Positions 1 through 7,763 of a DNA stretch of 64,000 bases are shown one piece after another (position 1 is the first letter of the stretch; every line of letters starts with the position of its first letter). The notes beneath the pieces are model-generated. The model did not search any database. It was not told where the DNA came from and saw only the letters and a list, made by a program, of their open reading frames with translations. Location: contig NZ_LMPS01000004.1 of NCBI RefSeq assembly GCF_001424405.1, positions 1,050,537-1,114,536 on the forward strand. Reading direction: 5' to 3'. A program made the translations under genes and the position numbers. Source of the DNA: Dyadobacter sp. Leaf189 (GTDB lineage Bacteria; Bacteroidota; Bacteroidia; Cytophagales; Spirosomataceae).

Positions 1-61
1 TCGCCCCGGTCCCACTCAGATCTTCAATGTACTCTCTCGCTGCAAGCCTGTATACGATCAT
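1..61 (-). CDS. RES-domain toxin, N-terminal fragment cut by window edge
   Basis: Only the first 20 codons lie in the window; the gene continues past base 1. The start codon overlaps the antitoxin stop in an ATGA arrangement (ATG at 61-59, TGA at 60-58), as expected for translational coupling. The visible protein begins MIVYRLAAREYIEDLSGTGA, which matches the typical N-terminus of RES toxins (VYR...DLSGxGA). RES proteins of Xre-RES systems degrade NAD+ and stop growth. The identification rests on this short stretch plus the antitoxin neighbour; the catalytic Arg, Tyr, Glu and Ser region cannot be seen. Confidence 0.7.
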   Translation of the reverse strand, partial: MIVYRLAAREYIEDLSGTGA

Positions 62-492
62 ATATACACCCCGTGCTCTATCCTGCCCAGCTCATTGGCG
101 ATCTGTTTGACGCCCCAGAAAGATTGGAGAGTAGCAAAATCCTGCTGCTCGCCCAGTACTGTCCGTGGAGTTCGGAGCCATTGTTCGAGCACCCGTGCCT
201 GACCAAAAACATGCAATCCCAGATCGGCCATGTTTTCGAGCTGGTACAAATGTTCTGCATAGAGCCCCTCAAAAGGCTTTTGATCTTTTAAATACCGCTG
301 TAAAGTACGATCGCTGATGTGCAGTATATCCGCCCATTCCTGTTGGGTAAACAACAGCTTTGTACAAAGATCCTGAAATTGGGAAACCGAAAACTCGCTG
401 ATCTTTGGGCGCGCCATATACATGACCTCCGGCTCGGCAGCAATGCGTATGGGAGATATTTTATCGGGTTGTTGATACTGTATCTGTTTCAT
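58..492 (-). CDS. Xre/MbcA/ParS-type antitoxin of a RES toxin-antitoxin pair
   Basis: This 144-residue protein has a helix-turn-helix-like region at about residues 40-72 (QQEWADILHISDRTLQRYL) and a C-terminal DUF2384/MbcA-ParS toxin-binding domain at about 85-140 (LHVFGQARVLEQWL, then a GxxQDFATLQ segment). Such antitoxins bind the RES toxin and repress their own promoter. Its stop overlaps the start of a RES-like reading frame by four bases, so the order is antitoxin first, toxin second, as usual for this family. A TATCTTAG box lies on the minus strand at 517-510, close to the start, and is a plausible -7 element. It could be a chromosomal addiction module; nothing mobile is visible beside it. 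Confidence 0.85.
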   Translation of the reverse strand: MKQIQYQQPDKISPIRIAAEPEVMYMARPKISEFSVSQFQDLCTKLLFTQQEWADILHISDRTLQRYLKDQKPFEGLYAEHLYQLENMADLGLHVFGQARVLEQWLRTPRTVLGEQQDFATLQSFWGVKQIANELGRIEHGVYI

Positions 493-532
493 ATCCGAAT
501 TTTGTCACACTAAGATACGACTTTTTTCGTGT

Positions 533-1693
533 TCACCAAACCACCTTCCGCAGTTTCTCCGCCGCGCTCAGGATAGTCTCATCGCTTTTGGCAAAACAAA
601 AACGCAGCGTTTGGTACCCGGCAGGATTTGCGTAAAAGGCTGAAACCGGAATAGAAGCAACTTTGGCTTCTTTTGTCAACCTTTCGGCAAGTGTAACATC
701 ATTTTCATCAGACAGATTTTCGTAGGAAACATTTTGAAAAAAGGTGCCTTGCGAAGGTTTTGAAATAAATCCGATCCCCTCAATTGCATTCAGAAACAAG
801 TCTCTCTTTTGCTGATAAAATGCAGAGAGTGTCAGATAATGCGCCGGTTCGTTCAGGTATTCGGCTACTGCAAACTGAAATGGGGTAACTACACTAAAAA
901 CCAGAAACTGGTGAATCTTCCGGAACTCGGCAGTCAATGCGGCTGGTGCAAGACAGTAACCCAGCTTCCAGCCGGTCGTATGAAAAGTCTTCCCGAAAGA
1001 ACCGCATAAAAATGTCCGCTCAGCCAAAGCAGGTATAGAAGCTGCCGAAATGTGCCTGCGACCGTCAAAAACAATGTGTTCATAAACCTCGTCGCTGATC
1101 ACATACAGATTGTGCTGCTCCGCCAATGCAGCTAGCTGCCGCATATCTGTTTCAGTCCACACATTTCCGGTGGGATTATGCGGCGTGTTGATCATGATCG
1201 CCACTGTCCGCTCCGTGATCGCAGAAGCGACTGCCGCCCAATTAACGGATTCATACTGCGGATCCAGTGTTACAAATACCGGCACGCCTCCATTCAGTTC
1301 AATTGCAGGTACATAACTATCGTAAGCGGGTTCAAAAACGATTATCTCGTCACCGGGATGCACGATCGTGGAAACTGCCACGTACAAAGCTTCCGTCGCG
1401 CCGCTGGTAATCGTAATTTCAGTTTCGGGATGATATTCGTGTCCCGAAGCTTCCCACGTTTTCTTGGAGATAGCCTCCCGCAATGACATCACGCCGGCCA
1501 TCGGCGCATACTGGTTTTTGCCGGATCTGATGTATTTGTCTGCGAGCTTCTGCAATTCGGGCGAACAGTGGAATTCAGGGAAACCCTGTGCAAGATTGAT
1601 CGCCTGCTGCTCCTCAGCCAGCCTGGACATTTTTGTAAAAATCGTGGTACCTACATGAGGCAGCTTCGATTTCAACCTCGAAGTCGAAAACAT
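533..1693 (-). CDS. PLP-dependent methionine-type aminotransferase (YbdL-like)
   Basis: The 386-residue product is a fold-type I class I/II aminotransferase, the usual length for this group. The N-terminus reads INLAQGFPEF, typical of the kynurenine/methionine aminotransferase branch. TSGATEALY near residue 97 forms the phosphate-side loop, NTPHNPTG at about 169-176 and DEVYEH at about 201-206 supply cofactor contacts, and SFGKTFHTTGWKLGY places the Schiff-base lysine at about residue 235. YbdL-like enzymes transaminate methionine and bulky amino acids with 2-oxo acids; in methionine salvage they act on 4-methylthio-2-oxobutanoate. The substrate cannot be fixed from sequence alone. It stands as a single cytoplasmic gene, 21 bases after the Nudix gene on the same strand, so the two may be co-transcribed. 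Confidence 0.88.
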   Translation of the reverse strand: MFSTSRLKSKLPHVGTTIFTKMSRLAEEQQAINLAQGFPEFHCSPELQKLADKYIRSGKNQYAPMAGVMSLREAISKKTWEASGHEYHPETEITITSGATEALYVAVSTIVHPGDEIIVFEPAYDSYVPAIELNGGVPVFVTLDPQYESVNWAAVASAITERTVAIMINTPHNPTGNVWTETDMRQLAALAEQHNLYVISDEVYEHIVFDGRRHISAASIPALAERTFLCGSFGKTFHTTGWKLGYCLAPAALTAEFRKIHQFLVFSVVTPFQFAVAEYLNEPAHYLTLSAFYQQKRDLFLNAIEGIGFISKPSQGTFFQNVSYENLSDENDVTLAERLTKEAKVASIPVSAFYANPAGYQTLRFCFAKSDETILSAAEKLRKVVW

Positions 1694-1714
1694 GAGAATA
1701 GAAATTAGATAAGA

Positions 1715-2188
1715 CTACTGATCAAGATCAATGAAACCGGATGAAAAATGCTTCATCCTGAGCGGGCTCATCGCCAGTTCTTCCGCCAGGAACGCGGGAT
1801 AAATGCGCTCGTTTTGCAATTCACTCACATCAATCCATTTAAACAAAAGATCCTGGGCACCTTCGCTGCCAAGGAAGTCGGACTGACTTTGCAAACCGGG
1901 TATCTGCATTTGAAAATAAAAACCTATTTCGTGATAACGGGTCCCGGTATACTGGAAGAAATTCTCGGATACCCATAGCATTTCACCCACTTCCACCTGC
2001 ATTCCGGTCTCTTCAAGCATTTCCCTGGCCAATGTATCGTTGGCAAACTCAAAGATCTCTGCCCTCCCGCCAGGAAGACTCCAGAAGTTGTCGGAAGGTG
2101 TTTTATGCAACAGGATTTTTCCATTCAAAATGGCTACGCCCGCAACACGATAGTTGAAGAGCGCGTCGCCAACCGGAAGACTGATCAT
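1715..2188 (-). CDS. Nudix hydrolase
   Basis: A complete Nudix box spans about residues 41-63: Gly41, Glu47, the REMLEE core at 55-60 and a final Gly-Met, fitting GX5EX7REUXEEXGU exactly. The 157-residue length suits a single-domain Nudix enzyme that cleaves a nucleoside diphosphate linked to another group, with Mg2+ bound by the box glutamates. LPGG just before the box and ILLHKTPSDNFWSLPGG resemble MutT/ADP-ribose-type members, but no substrate-specific signature is clear. It lies between the LacI-family regulator and the aminotransferase on the same strand, separated by 27 and 21 bases, so a three-gene transcript is possible. The substrate is unknown. Confidence 0.88.
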   Translation of the reverse strand: MISLPVGDALFNYRVAGVAILNGKILLHKTPSDNFWSLPGGRAEIFEFANDTLAREMLEETGMQVEVGEMLWVSENFFQYTGTRYHEIGFYFQMQIPGLQSQSDFLGSEGAQDLLFKWIDVSELQNERIYPAFLAEELAMSPLRMKHFSSGFIDLDQ

Positions 2189-2215
2189 TTATATGAGAAT
2201 TAATGCAAACCGAAA

Positions 2216-3244
2216 TTACAAAATCCCGGTAGAAGACTGTCGCGTGATCAGTGAAGTTTTCAGAGAGCGTATCTCAAATTCCGTTGTCCGTTCGGGATGT
2301 TCAATCAGTCTGATCAGCAGCTCTACTGCCTGCTGGCCCATTTCAGTGGCGGGCTGCACAACGGCGGTAAGGGGCGGATTCAATAGCTCGGCTACGCTGA
2401 TATTGGTAAAACCCACAATCGCGATCTCCTCGGGAATTCTGATTTTCCGTTGCTGAAGTACCGACATACATCCTGTCGTAAGTTTGTCGCTCGCAGTGAA
2501 AATAGCGTCAGGCGGCTCCGGCAAATTCAGCATTTCCAAAACAGCAGCTTCATTTTCACTCACTACTTTACCTCCGTACTGACAGTATTTTACATATGAT
2601 TCTTCAAATGGGATACCATAATCTTCCAGCGCCTGCTTGTAACCAGCCAGCCGCTCGGTTGTGATAGAGAGATAGATCGGACTTGTCAAATGCGCGATGC
2701 GCTTTCTTCCGCTGAGTATCAGATGCTGCGTGGCCTCGTAGCTCCCGGCAAAATTGTCAGCCACAACCTTATGCGTTTCAATTTCTTTGGGTACCCTGTC
2801 CAGGAAAACAATGGGCAGCCCTTTCTCCATCAGTTCCTGAAAGTGGATCAGATTGGTAGTCAGACTGGCAAGCGAAACAAGAAGTCCATCTACTTTCCTA
2901 GAAACCAGGTAGTTGGTATTAGCCACTTCACGTTCATAAGAATCGTGACTTTGAAAAATAACAACGTGGTAACCCAGGTTATAAGCGATTGACTCTATTC
3001 CATTGATAAGCTGCGAGAAGAAATGGTTGGCAATTTCAGGGATAATCACGCCTATTGACTTGCTTTTACTGTCTTTCAGGCTCAATGCAATCGGATTAGG
3101 CCGGTAATTCATCCGCTCGGCATACTCCATTACCAGCCGCTTTGTCTCGGTATTGATCTCATAGCTGTTTCTTAGTGCACGGGAAACAGTCGATGTTGAC
3201 AGGTTAAGTGCCTTCGCAATATCCTTGATTGTAATTGCTTCCAA
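2216..3244 (-). CDS. LacI-family transcriptional regulator, probably for hexuronate use
   Basis: The 342-residue protein has the standard LacI architecture: an N-terminal helix-turn-helix at about residues 5-24 (IKDIAKALNLSTSTVSRALR), a hinge helix near NYRPNPIALSLK at 47-58, and a periplasmic-binding-protein-like effector core starting at SIGVIIPEI. It is divergent from uxaB across a 318-base spacer, and regulators so placed usually control the neighbouring catabolic gene; by that logic the effector may be a hexuronate or its intermediate. This link is inference. An imperfect inverted repeat at 3368-3390 in the shared spacer is a candidate operator. Confidence 0.9.
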   Translation of the reverse strand: MEAITIKDIAKALNLSTSTVSRALRNSYEINTETKRLVMEYAERMNYRPNPIALSLKDSKSKSIGVIIPEIANHFFSQLINGIESIAYNLGYHVVIFQSHDSYEREVANTNYLVSRKVDGLLVSLASLTTNLIHFQELMEKGLPIVFLDRVPKEIETHKVVADNFAGSYEATQHLILSGRKRIAHLTSPIYLSITTERLAGYKQALEDYGIPFEESYVKYCQYGGKVVSENEAAVLEMLNLPEPPDAIFTASDKLTTGCMSVLQQRKIRIPEEIAIVGFTNISVAELLNPPLTAVVQPATEMGQQAVELLIRLIEHPERTTEFEIRSLKTSLITRQSSTGIL

Positions 3245-3562
3245 AAGAAAGTTTGTTTAGTACAAATTTTATTCAAAACCCGGCAATCAGCATCTAACAG
3301 ATTGAATGCTAAATCACTAATGATAGGGTAAACAGAGGATAAGGTTAGGGTCCTGTCTTACTTGCTGGCAACGTTCCCGATAACGATTGCACAAAAAAAG
3401 ACAATTTGGTATTTGATATTTCTAATAATTCAGTCTAAACTCGTTCAGGTGTAGTCGTAGTAGAACAGACGCTAAATTTAGGTCTTACCCCGAAAAAGAC
3501 AAACCCGAATTGCAAAACCAGCAGCCGACTTCCGCCGCCGCCAAACCAAAAACCCCACTGCC
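3245..3562. promoter_or_regulatory. Divergent promoter region between LacI-family regulator and uxaB
   Basis: This 318-base spacer has no credible gene. It is AT-rich in the middle and must carry both the regulator promoter and the uxaB promoter. An imperfect inverted repeat at 3368-3390 (GCAACGTT, six bases CCCGAT, AACGATTGC) has the near-symmetric shape with CG steps common in LacI-family operators. TAAATTTA at 3473-3480 is one mismatch from TANNTTTG and could serve uxaB. The last 60 bases before uxaB are C-rich and A-rich with no clear Shine-Dalgarno sequence, which is normal in this phylum. Confidence 0.45.
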
Positions 3563-5086
3563 ATGAACTACCTTTTCAGGGAAAAACTCCGCCAGCTCAG
3601 AAACCATCCGGGCGTGATCGTACCTCCGGACACCGTATTTCAGCTGCCCGAGAAAGTTCTTCAGTTCGGCACCGGCGCGTTCCTGCGTGGACTTGCGGAT
3701 TTCTTCATTGATAAAGCTAACAGACGAGGTGTTTTCAACGGCCGGATTGTAGTTGTAAAATCAACCAACAAAGGCGACCTGAAAGCATTTGAGCAGCAAA
3801 ATAACCTCTATACCTTGTGCACGAGAGGTACCATCAATGGAAAACCTGCCGCCGAGAATATCATATCCTCAGCGATCAGCCGCGTGATCAATGCGAAAAC
3901 GCAATGGTCGCTGGTATTAGACCTGGCCCGCAATCCGGCTATCGGCATTGTCATTTCCAATACCACCGAAACGGGCATTCAGCTGGTGCAGGATGATATT
4001 TACCAGTGGCCGCCTGTTTCATTTCCGGGCAAACTGCTGGCTTTCCTGTATGCACGTTATGTTGCGTTTTCAGGCAGCCCGGAGCGTGGCGTAGTGATTA
4101 TCCCGACTGAACTGATTACGGATAATGGCCGCAAGCTGGAAGCGATCGTTCTGGAACTCGCCCACCGGAATGGGCTCGAAGGCGCGTTTATCGACTGGAT
4201 TGAGCAGCATAACCACTTTTGCAACTCACTGGTAGACCGCATTGTGCCTGGCAAGCCGGAAGAAACCACACATAAACTCCTTGAAGAAGAATTGGGCTAC
4301 CAGGACGAACTGCTGATCACAGCCGAACATTATCATTTGTGGGCGATAGAAGGCGATGAGACAATCAGGCAAAAAATTGGCTTTTACGGAATTGATGAAG
4401 GATTGGTGATTGAACCTGATATTGAGCTTTACCGTGAGCTGAAACTGCGTTTACTCAATGGCGCACACACACTTGGCGGCGGGCTGGCGCATTTGTGCGG
4501 CTTCAAAACAGTGGCAGGAGCAATGTCAAACCCGGACTTTGCTGCATTCATTACCGACCTGATGCTGACAGAAATTGCACCCGCCATTCCTTACCCGCTT
4601 CCCGACTGGCTTGCAGCAACATTCAGTATGCAGGTAATTGAGCGTTTTAAAAATCTGCACATTCAGCATCAATGGCTGAACATCACTCAGAATTACTCTG
4701 CAAAAATACTTGCGCGCGTGGTGCCGGTATTCTCCAATTTTGAAAAAACCCGGGGTACATTTCCCGAGCACGTCGCATTTGGCTACGCTGCTTACATCTG
4801 GTACATGAAGCCCGCGAGAAAGGACGGTGATCAGTTCTATGGCCAGATAAATGGTGAATACTACCTGATCAACGATGAAAAAGCCGCCTTCTTTCACCAA
4901 AAATGGCAAATGAGCTCGCTTTACGATATGGTAAAAAGCATCCTGAAAGAATCATCAATCTGGGGCAAAGACCTGAGCAAAACCGAACCCCTCGTCTCAA
5001 CTATCGCAGCCCATTTACAATCTCTGAAACAAAACGGAGCAGCAGCAACGCTAAAAATGTTCGTTGCCAAAGCTGAGCTTGTTTAA
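3563..5086 (+). CDS. uxaB: Tagaturonate reductase (altronate oxidoreductase)
   Basis: The 507-residue protein belongs to the mannitol dehydrogenase family and fits UxaB, which interconverts D-tagaturonate and D-altronate with NADH in galacturonate breakdown. KVLQFGTGAFLRGLADFFID at about residues 30-50 is the Rossmann entry of this family. The C-terminal domain holds the diagnostic LLNGAHTLGGGLAHLCG segment at about residues 295-311, whose Asn and His belong to the active site, after a conserved Arg-Glu-Leu-Lys stretch. It stands alone: no uxaA or uxaC follows. The next gene is convergent. Regulation by the divergent LacI-family protein is likely. Confidence 0.9.
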   Translation: MNYLFREKLRQLRNHPGVIVPPDTVFQLPEKVLQFGTGAFLRGLADFFIDKANRRGVFNGRIVVVKSTNKGDLKAFEQQNNLYTLCTRGTINGKPAAENIISSAISRVINAKTQWSLVLDLARNPAIGIVISNTTETGIQLVQDDIYQWPPVSFPGKLLAFLYARYVAFSGSPERGVVIIPTELITDNGRKLEAIVLELAHRNGLEGAFIDWIEQHNHFCNSLVDRIVPGKPEETTHKLLEEELGYQDELLITAEHYHLWAIEGDETIRQKIGFYGIDEGLVIEPDIELYRELKLRLLNGAHTLGGGLAHLCGFKTVAGAMSNPDFAAFITDLMLTEIAPAIPYPLPDWLAATFSMQVIERFKNLHIQHQWLNITQNYSAKILARVVPVFSNFEKTRGTFPEHVAFGYAAYIWYMKPARKDGDQFYGQINGEYYLINDEKAAFFHQKWQMSSLYDMVKSILKESSIWGKDLSKTEPLVSTIAAHLQSLKQNGAAATLKMFVAKAELV

Positions 5087-5137
5087 TGCGGCTGGCTGAC
5101 GCAGGCTTCAATTCTTGGTAACAGCAGATTTGTCTTA

Positions 5138-6166
5138 TTACGCTTCCAAAGCCAACTTACGCCGAGCTACTTCGATCGCTTTCTGTAATTTTTGTTGCAG
5201 AAGTTTCTGAGAAGGCGTGCTAAGCAAATAATCTGCAACGCGAATATTACTTTTTTCGAGTTGCAGCAGCTCAATGTGTTCCTCCTTTTTGCCAGTACAT
5301 AGAATCAACCCTATTGGCGGGTTTTCACCCTCTATAACTTCATACTTTTCAAGATACCTTAGATATAGCTCCATTTGACCTTTATAGCCTGCCTCAAATT
5401 CTCCAATCTTTAAGTCAACTACAATCAGGCACTTCATTCGTCTATGATAAAAAAGAAGGTCGATGTAATAATCCAGATTGTCGCTCGAAATGCGCTTCTG
5501 CCTTGCTAGAAAGGCAAAGTCTGTCCCCATTTCACACATGAATTTTTGAAGCTCGGCTATAATCGCATTTTCCAGGTCCCTCTCTGAATAGTTTCCTGAC
5601 AAACCCAGAAAATCCAGAATGTATGGATCGCGAAATACCAGATCCGGGTTTACCCTGCTTTCAGCACCAAGCAATGCTAAATCACTGATAATAGCTTCCG
5701 CTGGCTTATGGCTTATTTTGGTTCGTTCAAACAACATTGAATTTACCCGTTCACGAAGCGTTCGGACAGACCAGCGCTCGTGTACGCACATCTGTATATA
5801 AAAATCCCGCTTAATCGTATCTGTCATTGGCAAAATCACTAGAATGTGCGTCCAGCTCAATTGTCGTATCAGTGATACGACAATTGAGCTGTCAGGGAAA
5901 GCTTCGGCAAACTGCACCATTCTTCTAAGATTCTTTTCTGAAAACGAATTCCCATATTCCAGTACTAATCTTTGAGCCAACAGAATAATAGTCTGTTTTC
6001 CATAATCTGCACGCTTTGTACCTAAAATCTCAGAACTAATTTTCTTTCCTACCTGCCAGTACAGTGTCGTCAATGAAGCGTTTATGGTCGCTGCCAGGCG
6101 ATCTTTGCTGTCATCGATCAGACGTTTAACAGATAGAAAAAGGTCCCGCTCGTCAGGTTTGGTCAT
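5138..6166 (-). CDS. YhcG-type PD-(D/E)XK nuclease (DUF1016)
   Basis: The 342-residue protein has the two-part YhcG layout. Residues about 10-150 form the helical DUF1016 N-terminal domain (LYWQVGKKIS, YGKQTI, FSEKNLRRMVQFAEAFP, LSWTHI). Residues about 165-335 form a PD-(D/E)XK nuclease domain in which Asp236 (YYIDLLFYHR), Asp251 and Lys253 (VVDLKIGEF) are the expected metal-binding and catalytic residues, with Glu205 a likely additional acid. Relatives occur next to restriction-modification or toxin genes and as solitary genes; the natural DNA substrate is not established. Here it is solitary, AT-richer than its neighbours and followed upstream by a gene-poor spacer, which suggests horizontal arrival. 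The start ATG at 6166 fits the family N-terminus. Confidence 0.9.
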   Translation of the reverse strand: MTKPDERDLFLSVKRLIDDSKDRLAATINASLTTLYWQVGKKISSEILGTKRADYGKQTIILLAQRLVLEYGNSFSEKNLRRMVQFAEAFPDSSIVVSLIRQLSWTHILVILPMTDTIKRDFYIQMCVHERWSVRTLRERVNSMLFERTKISHKPAEAIISDLALLGAESRVNPDLVFRDPYILDFLGLSGNYSERDLENAIIAELQKFMCEMGTDFAFLARQKRISSDNLDYYIDLLFYHRRMKCLIVVDLKIGEFEAGYKGQMELYLRYLEKYEVIEGENPPIGLILCTGKKEEHIELLQLEKSNIRVADYLLSTPSQKLLQQKLQKAIEVARRKLALEA

Positions 6167-6425
6167 GCTACAAAATAGATTGATCTATTATTTAGACGCT
6201 CAATCTATCAGTTAGTCACACCTGCATTGAATTTAAAATAGATTAATTCCCAATATCCAACAAAGCACTTCATGAGCGCCGAATATGTAGACTCATTCCA
6301 GGCGTTTGCTGAATCAAGCAGGCTTCGTATGCAGTAAACAATAGATTTACTACTTTGAGCAGTATTGAGAAACGCAGATAACCACCATAGAAAGCTTCCT
6401 CGCACACGATAAAGTAGAAGTCAAA
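6167..6425. other. AT-rich spacer with repeated AATAGATT motif, no confident gene
   Basis: No recognisable gene fills this 259-base gap. A 65-codon open frame at 6208-6405 on the minus strand resembles no family I know and may be chance or decayed sequence. The motif AATAGATT occurs at 6174, 6237 and 6340, with an inverted copy at about 6201-6208. The copy nearest the nuclease start forms AATAGAT-TG-ATCTATT (6174-6189), a compact palindrome eight bases upstream of its ATG, and ATAGATTGA at 6175-6183 pairs with TCAATCTAT at 6200-6208. These could be operator half-sites for the nuclease gene. Confidence 0.35.
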
Positions 6426-7640
6426 CTAATGAGTGGGTCGCCTGGGTGCAGGTGCGGAGGCGTGATAATCATTTTGGATGATTACTGCATATTTATCCAG
6501 CAGCTCAATGACGCGATCGTGGGATTTGGAGCGGACAACCAGTCCGACGTGGTAAGGCTCATTCATCCGCCAGACAATCTCAGGATCATTAAAAACCGAT
6601 ATATCCGGCCACTCCTGCCGCGCGAGTGATATGATAATGCCTGAGTATTCTTTACGAACTGGCGGAAGCTTATAATTTTCACCTTTTGCCTCGGCAGTTT
6701 CCATTTTGGCCCACTCCTTCCAGAGATTGATCCCCGATGAAGCATCGACCATTTCAGAAAGATTGGCGCCGCCTACGCGCGAAGATGTTTCCAGAAAATA
6801 GTATTTACCATCGTCATAACAGCGGATCACTTCGGTATGTGACGCGCTGTGTTTCAGGCCAAATGCTTTCAACAAGTCAATGGCGAGCGTTTCAAGCGCG
6901 TGATCCTCGGCGGAGTCAAAAGGAACGGTGACCGACCTGAATATCCCTCCTCCGTGCGCCACATCAAATGGGGGAGCAAGGTATTTGCTGTTCCACGAAA
7001 AGATAACCCTGCCGTTGTACGAAATCGAATCAACGTGGTAAACGTCGCCGGGCTTAAACTGTTCCACAAGGTATGCGTGCCGCTTGTCGCCCAGTTGGTG
7101 AATGGTATCCCAGAGTTCTTCCGCAGTTTCCAGCTTTTTGATCCCCGTCGCAGATGCTTCCGAACGTGGCTTGATCATCCAAGGACCCGCATACTTTTCA
7201 ATGAACTGATTGATTTGATCATCATTAAAAAGGGCTGAAAATGCGGGTACCAGAATCCCGGATTCAGCTGCTTTGGTGCGCATCGCGAGCTTGTCACGGA
7301 AATACCGACCCGTAGTTTGCCCCATTCCGGGGATCCTGAAATATTCGCGGATATGTGCTGCTTTTTCAACATCAAAATCGTCCAGTGCTACTACCCTGTC
7401 AATGGGCCTGCTTCGCATTACATAAGCCAGTCCGTTGATAATTTCCGACATATTGTATGTTCCATCCTCGCTTTCCTGCACGTAGAAAAACTCATCCACA
7501 GCCTCACGCGCCCAGGGTTTGTCTTCAAGCTTTTTGGCGGTGATCAAAAACACTTTATTCCCCGCCTCTTTACAAGCCCTGAGAAAGTCGTTGCCTTTGA
7601 AATAAGTAGAAATGCATAGAAATGTCAGAGGTCGGACCAT
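6426..7640 (-). CDS. ATP-grasp domain enzyme of unknown substrate
   Basis: The start ATG at 7640 (MVRPLTFLCIST) is preferred; an upstream in-frame ATG at 7712 would add 24 poorly conserved residues. The roughly 404-residue protein has a Rossmann-like pre-ATP-grasp region, then a central ATP-grasp fold: GPWMIKPRSEASATGIKKL carries the phosphate-loop lysine, LVEQFKPGDVYHVDS follows, and FLETSSRVGGANLSEMVD near residues 310-330 holds the Mg2+-binding Glu/Asn pattern. ATP-grasp ligases join a carboxylate to an amine or thiol through an acyl phosphate. The 'carboxylate-amine ligase-like' group is widespread without assigned substrates. It is a single gene whose neighbours give no pathway hint. Confidence 0.85.
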   Translation of the reverse strand: MVRPLTFLCISTYFKGNDFLRACKEAGNKVFLITAKKLEDKPWAREAVDEFFYVQESEDGTYNMSEIINGLAYVMRSRPIDRVVALDDFDVEKAAHIREYFRIPGMGQTTGRYFRDKLAMRTKAAESGILVPAFSALFNDDQINQFIEKYAGPWMIKPRSEASATGIKKLETAEELWDTIHQLGDKRHAYLVEQFKPGDVYHVDSISYNGRVIFSWNSKYLAPPFDVAHGGGIFRSVTVPFDSAEDHALETLAIDLLKAFGLKHSASHTEVIRCYDDGKYYFLETSSRVGGANLSEMVDASSGINLWKEWAKMETAEAKGENYKLPPVRKEYSGIIISLARQEWPDISVFNDPEIVWRMNEPYHVGLVVRSKSHDRVIELLDKYAVIIQNDYHASAPAPRRPTH

Positions 7641-7763
7641 AAACAACTGGTGATGATGGAAAGTAGCATTGGTAAATCTAGCAAAAAGAAGCAGTCTGGC
7701 AAGTAAAGCCACGGTTAAATTTGAGTGACATTACAGCAAAAAACAGACCAGCAAAGTCTGCTG

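Noticed and set aside
6208..6405. 65-codon frame on the minus strand
   Set aside because: No family resemblance, unusual residue mix, and AT-rich spacer context; it may be chance or a decayed remnant.
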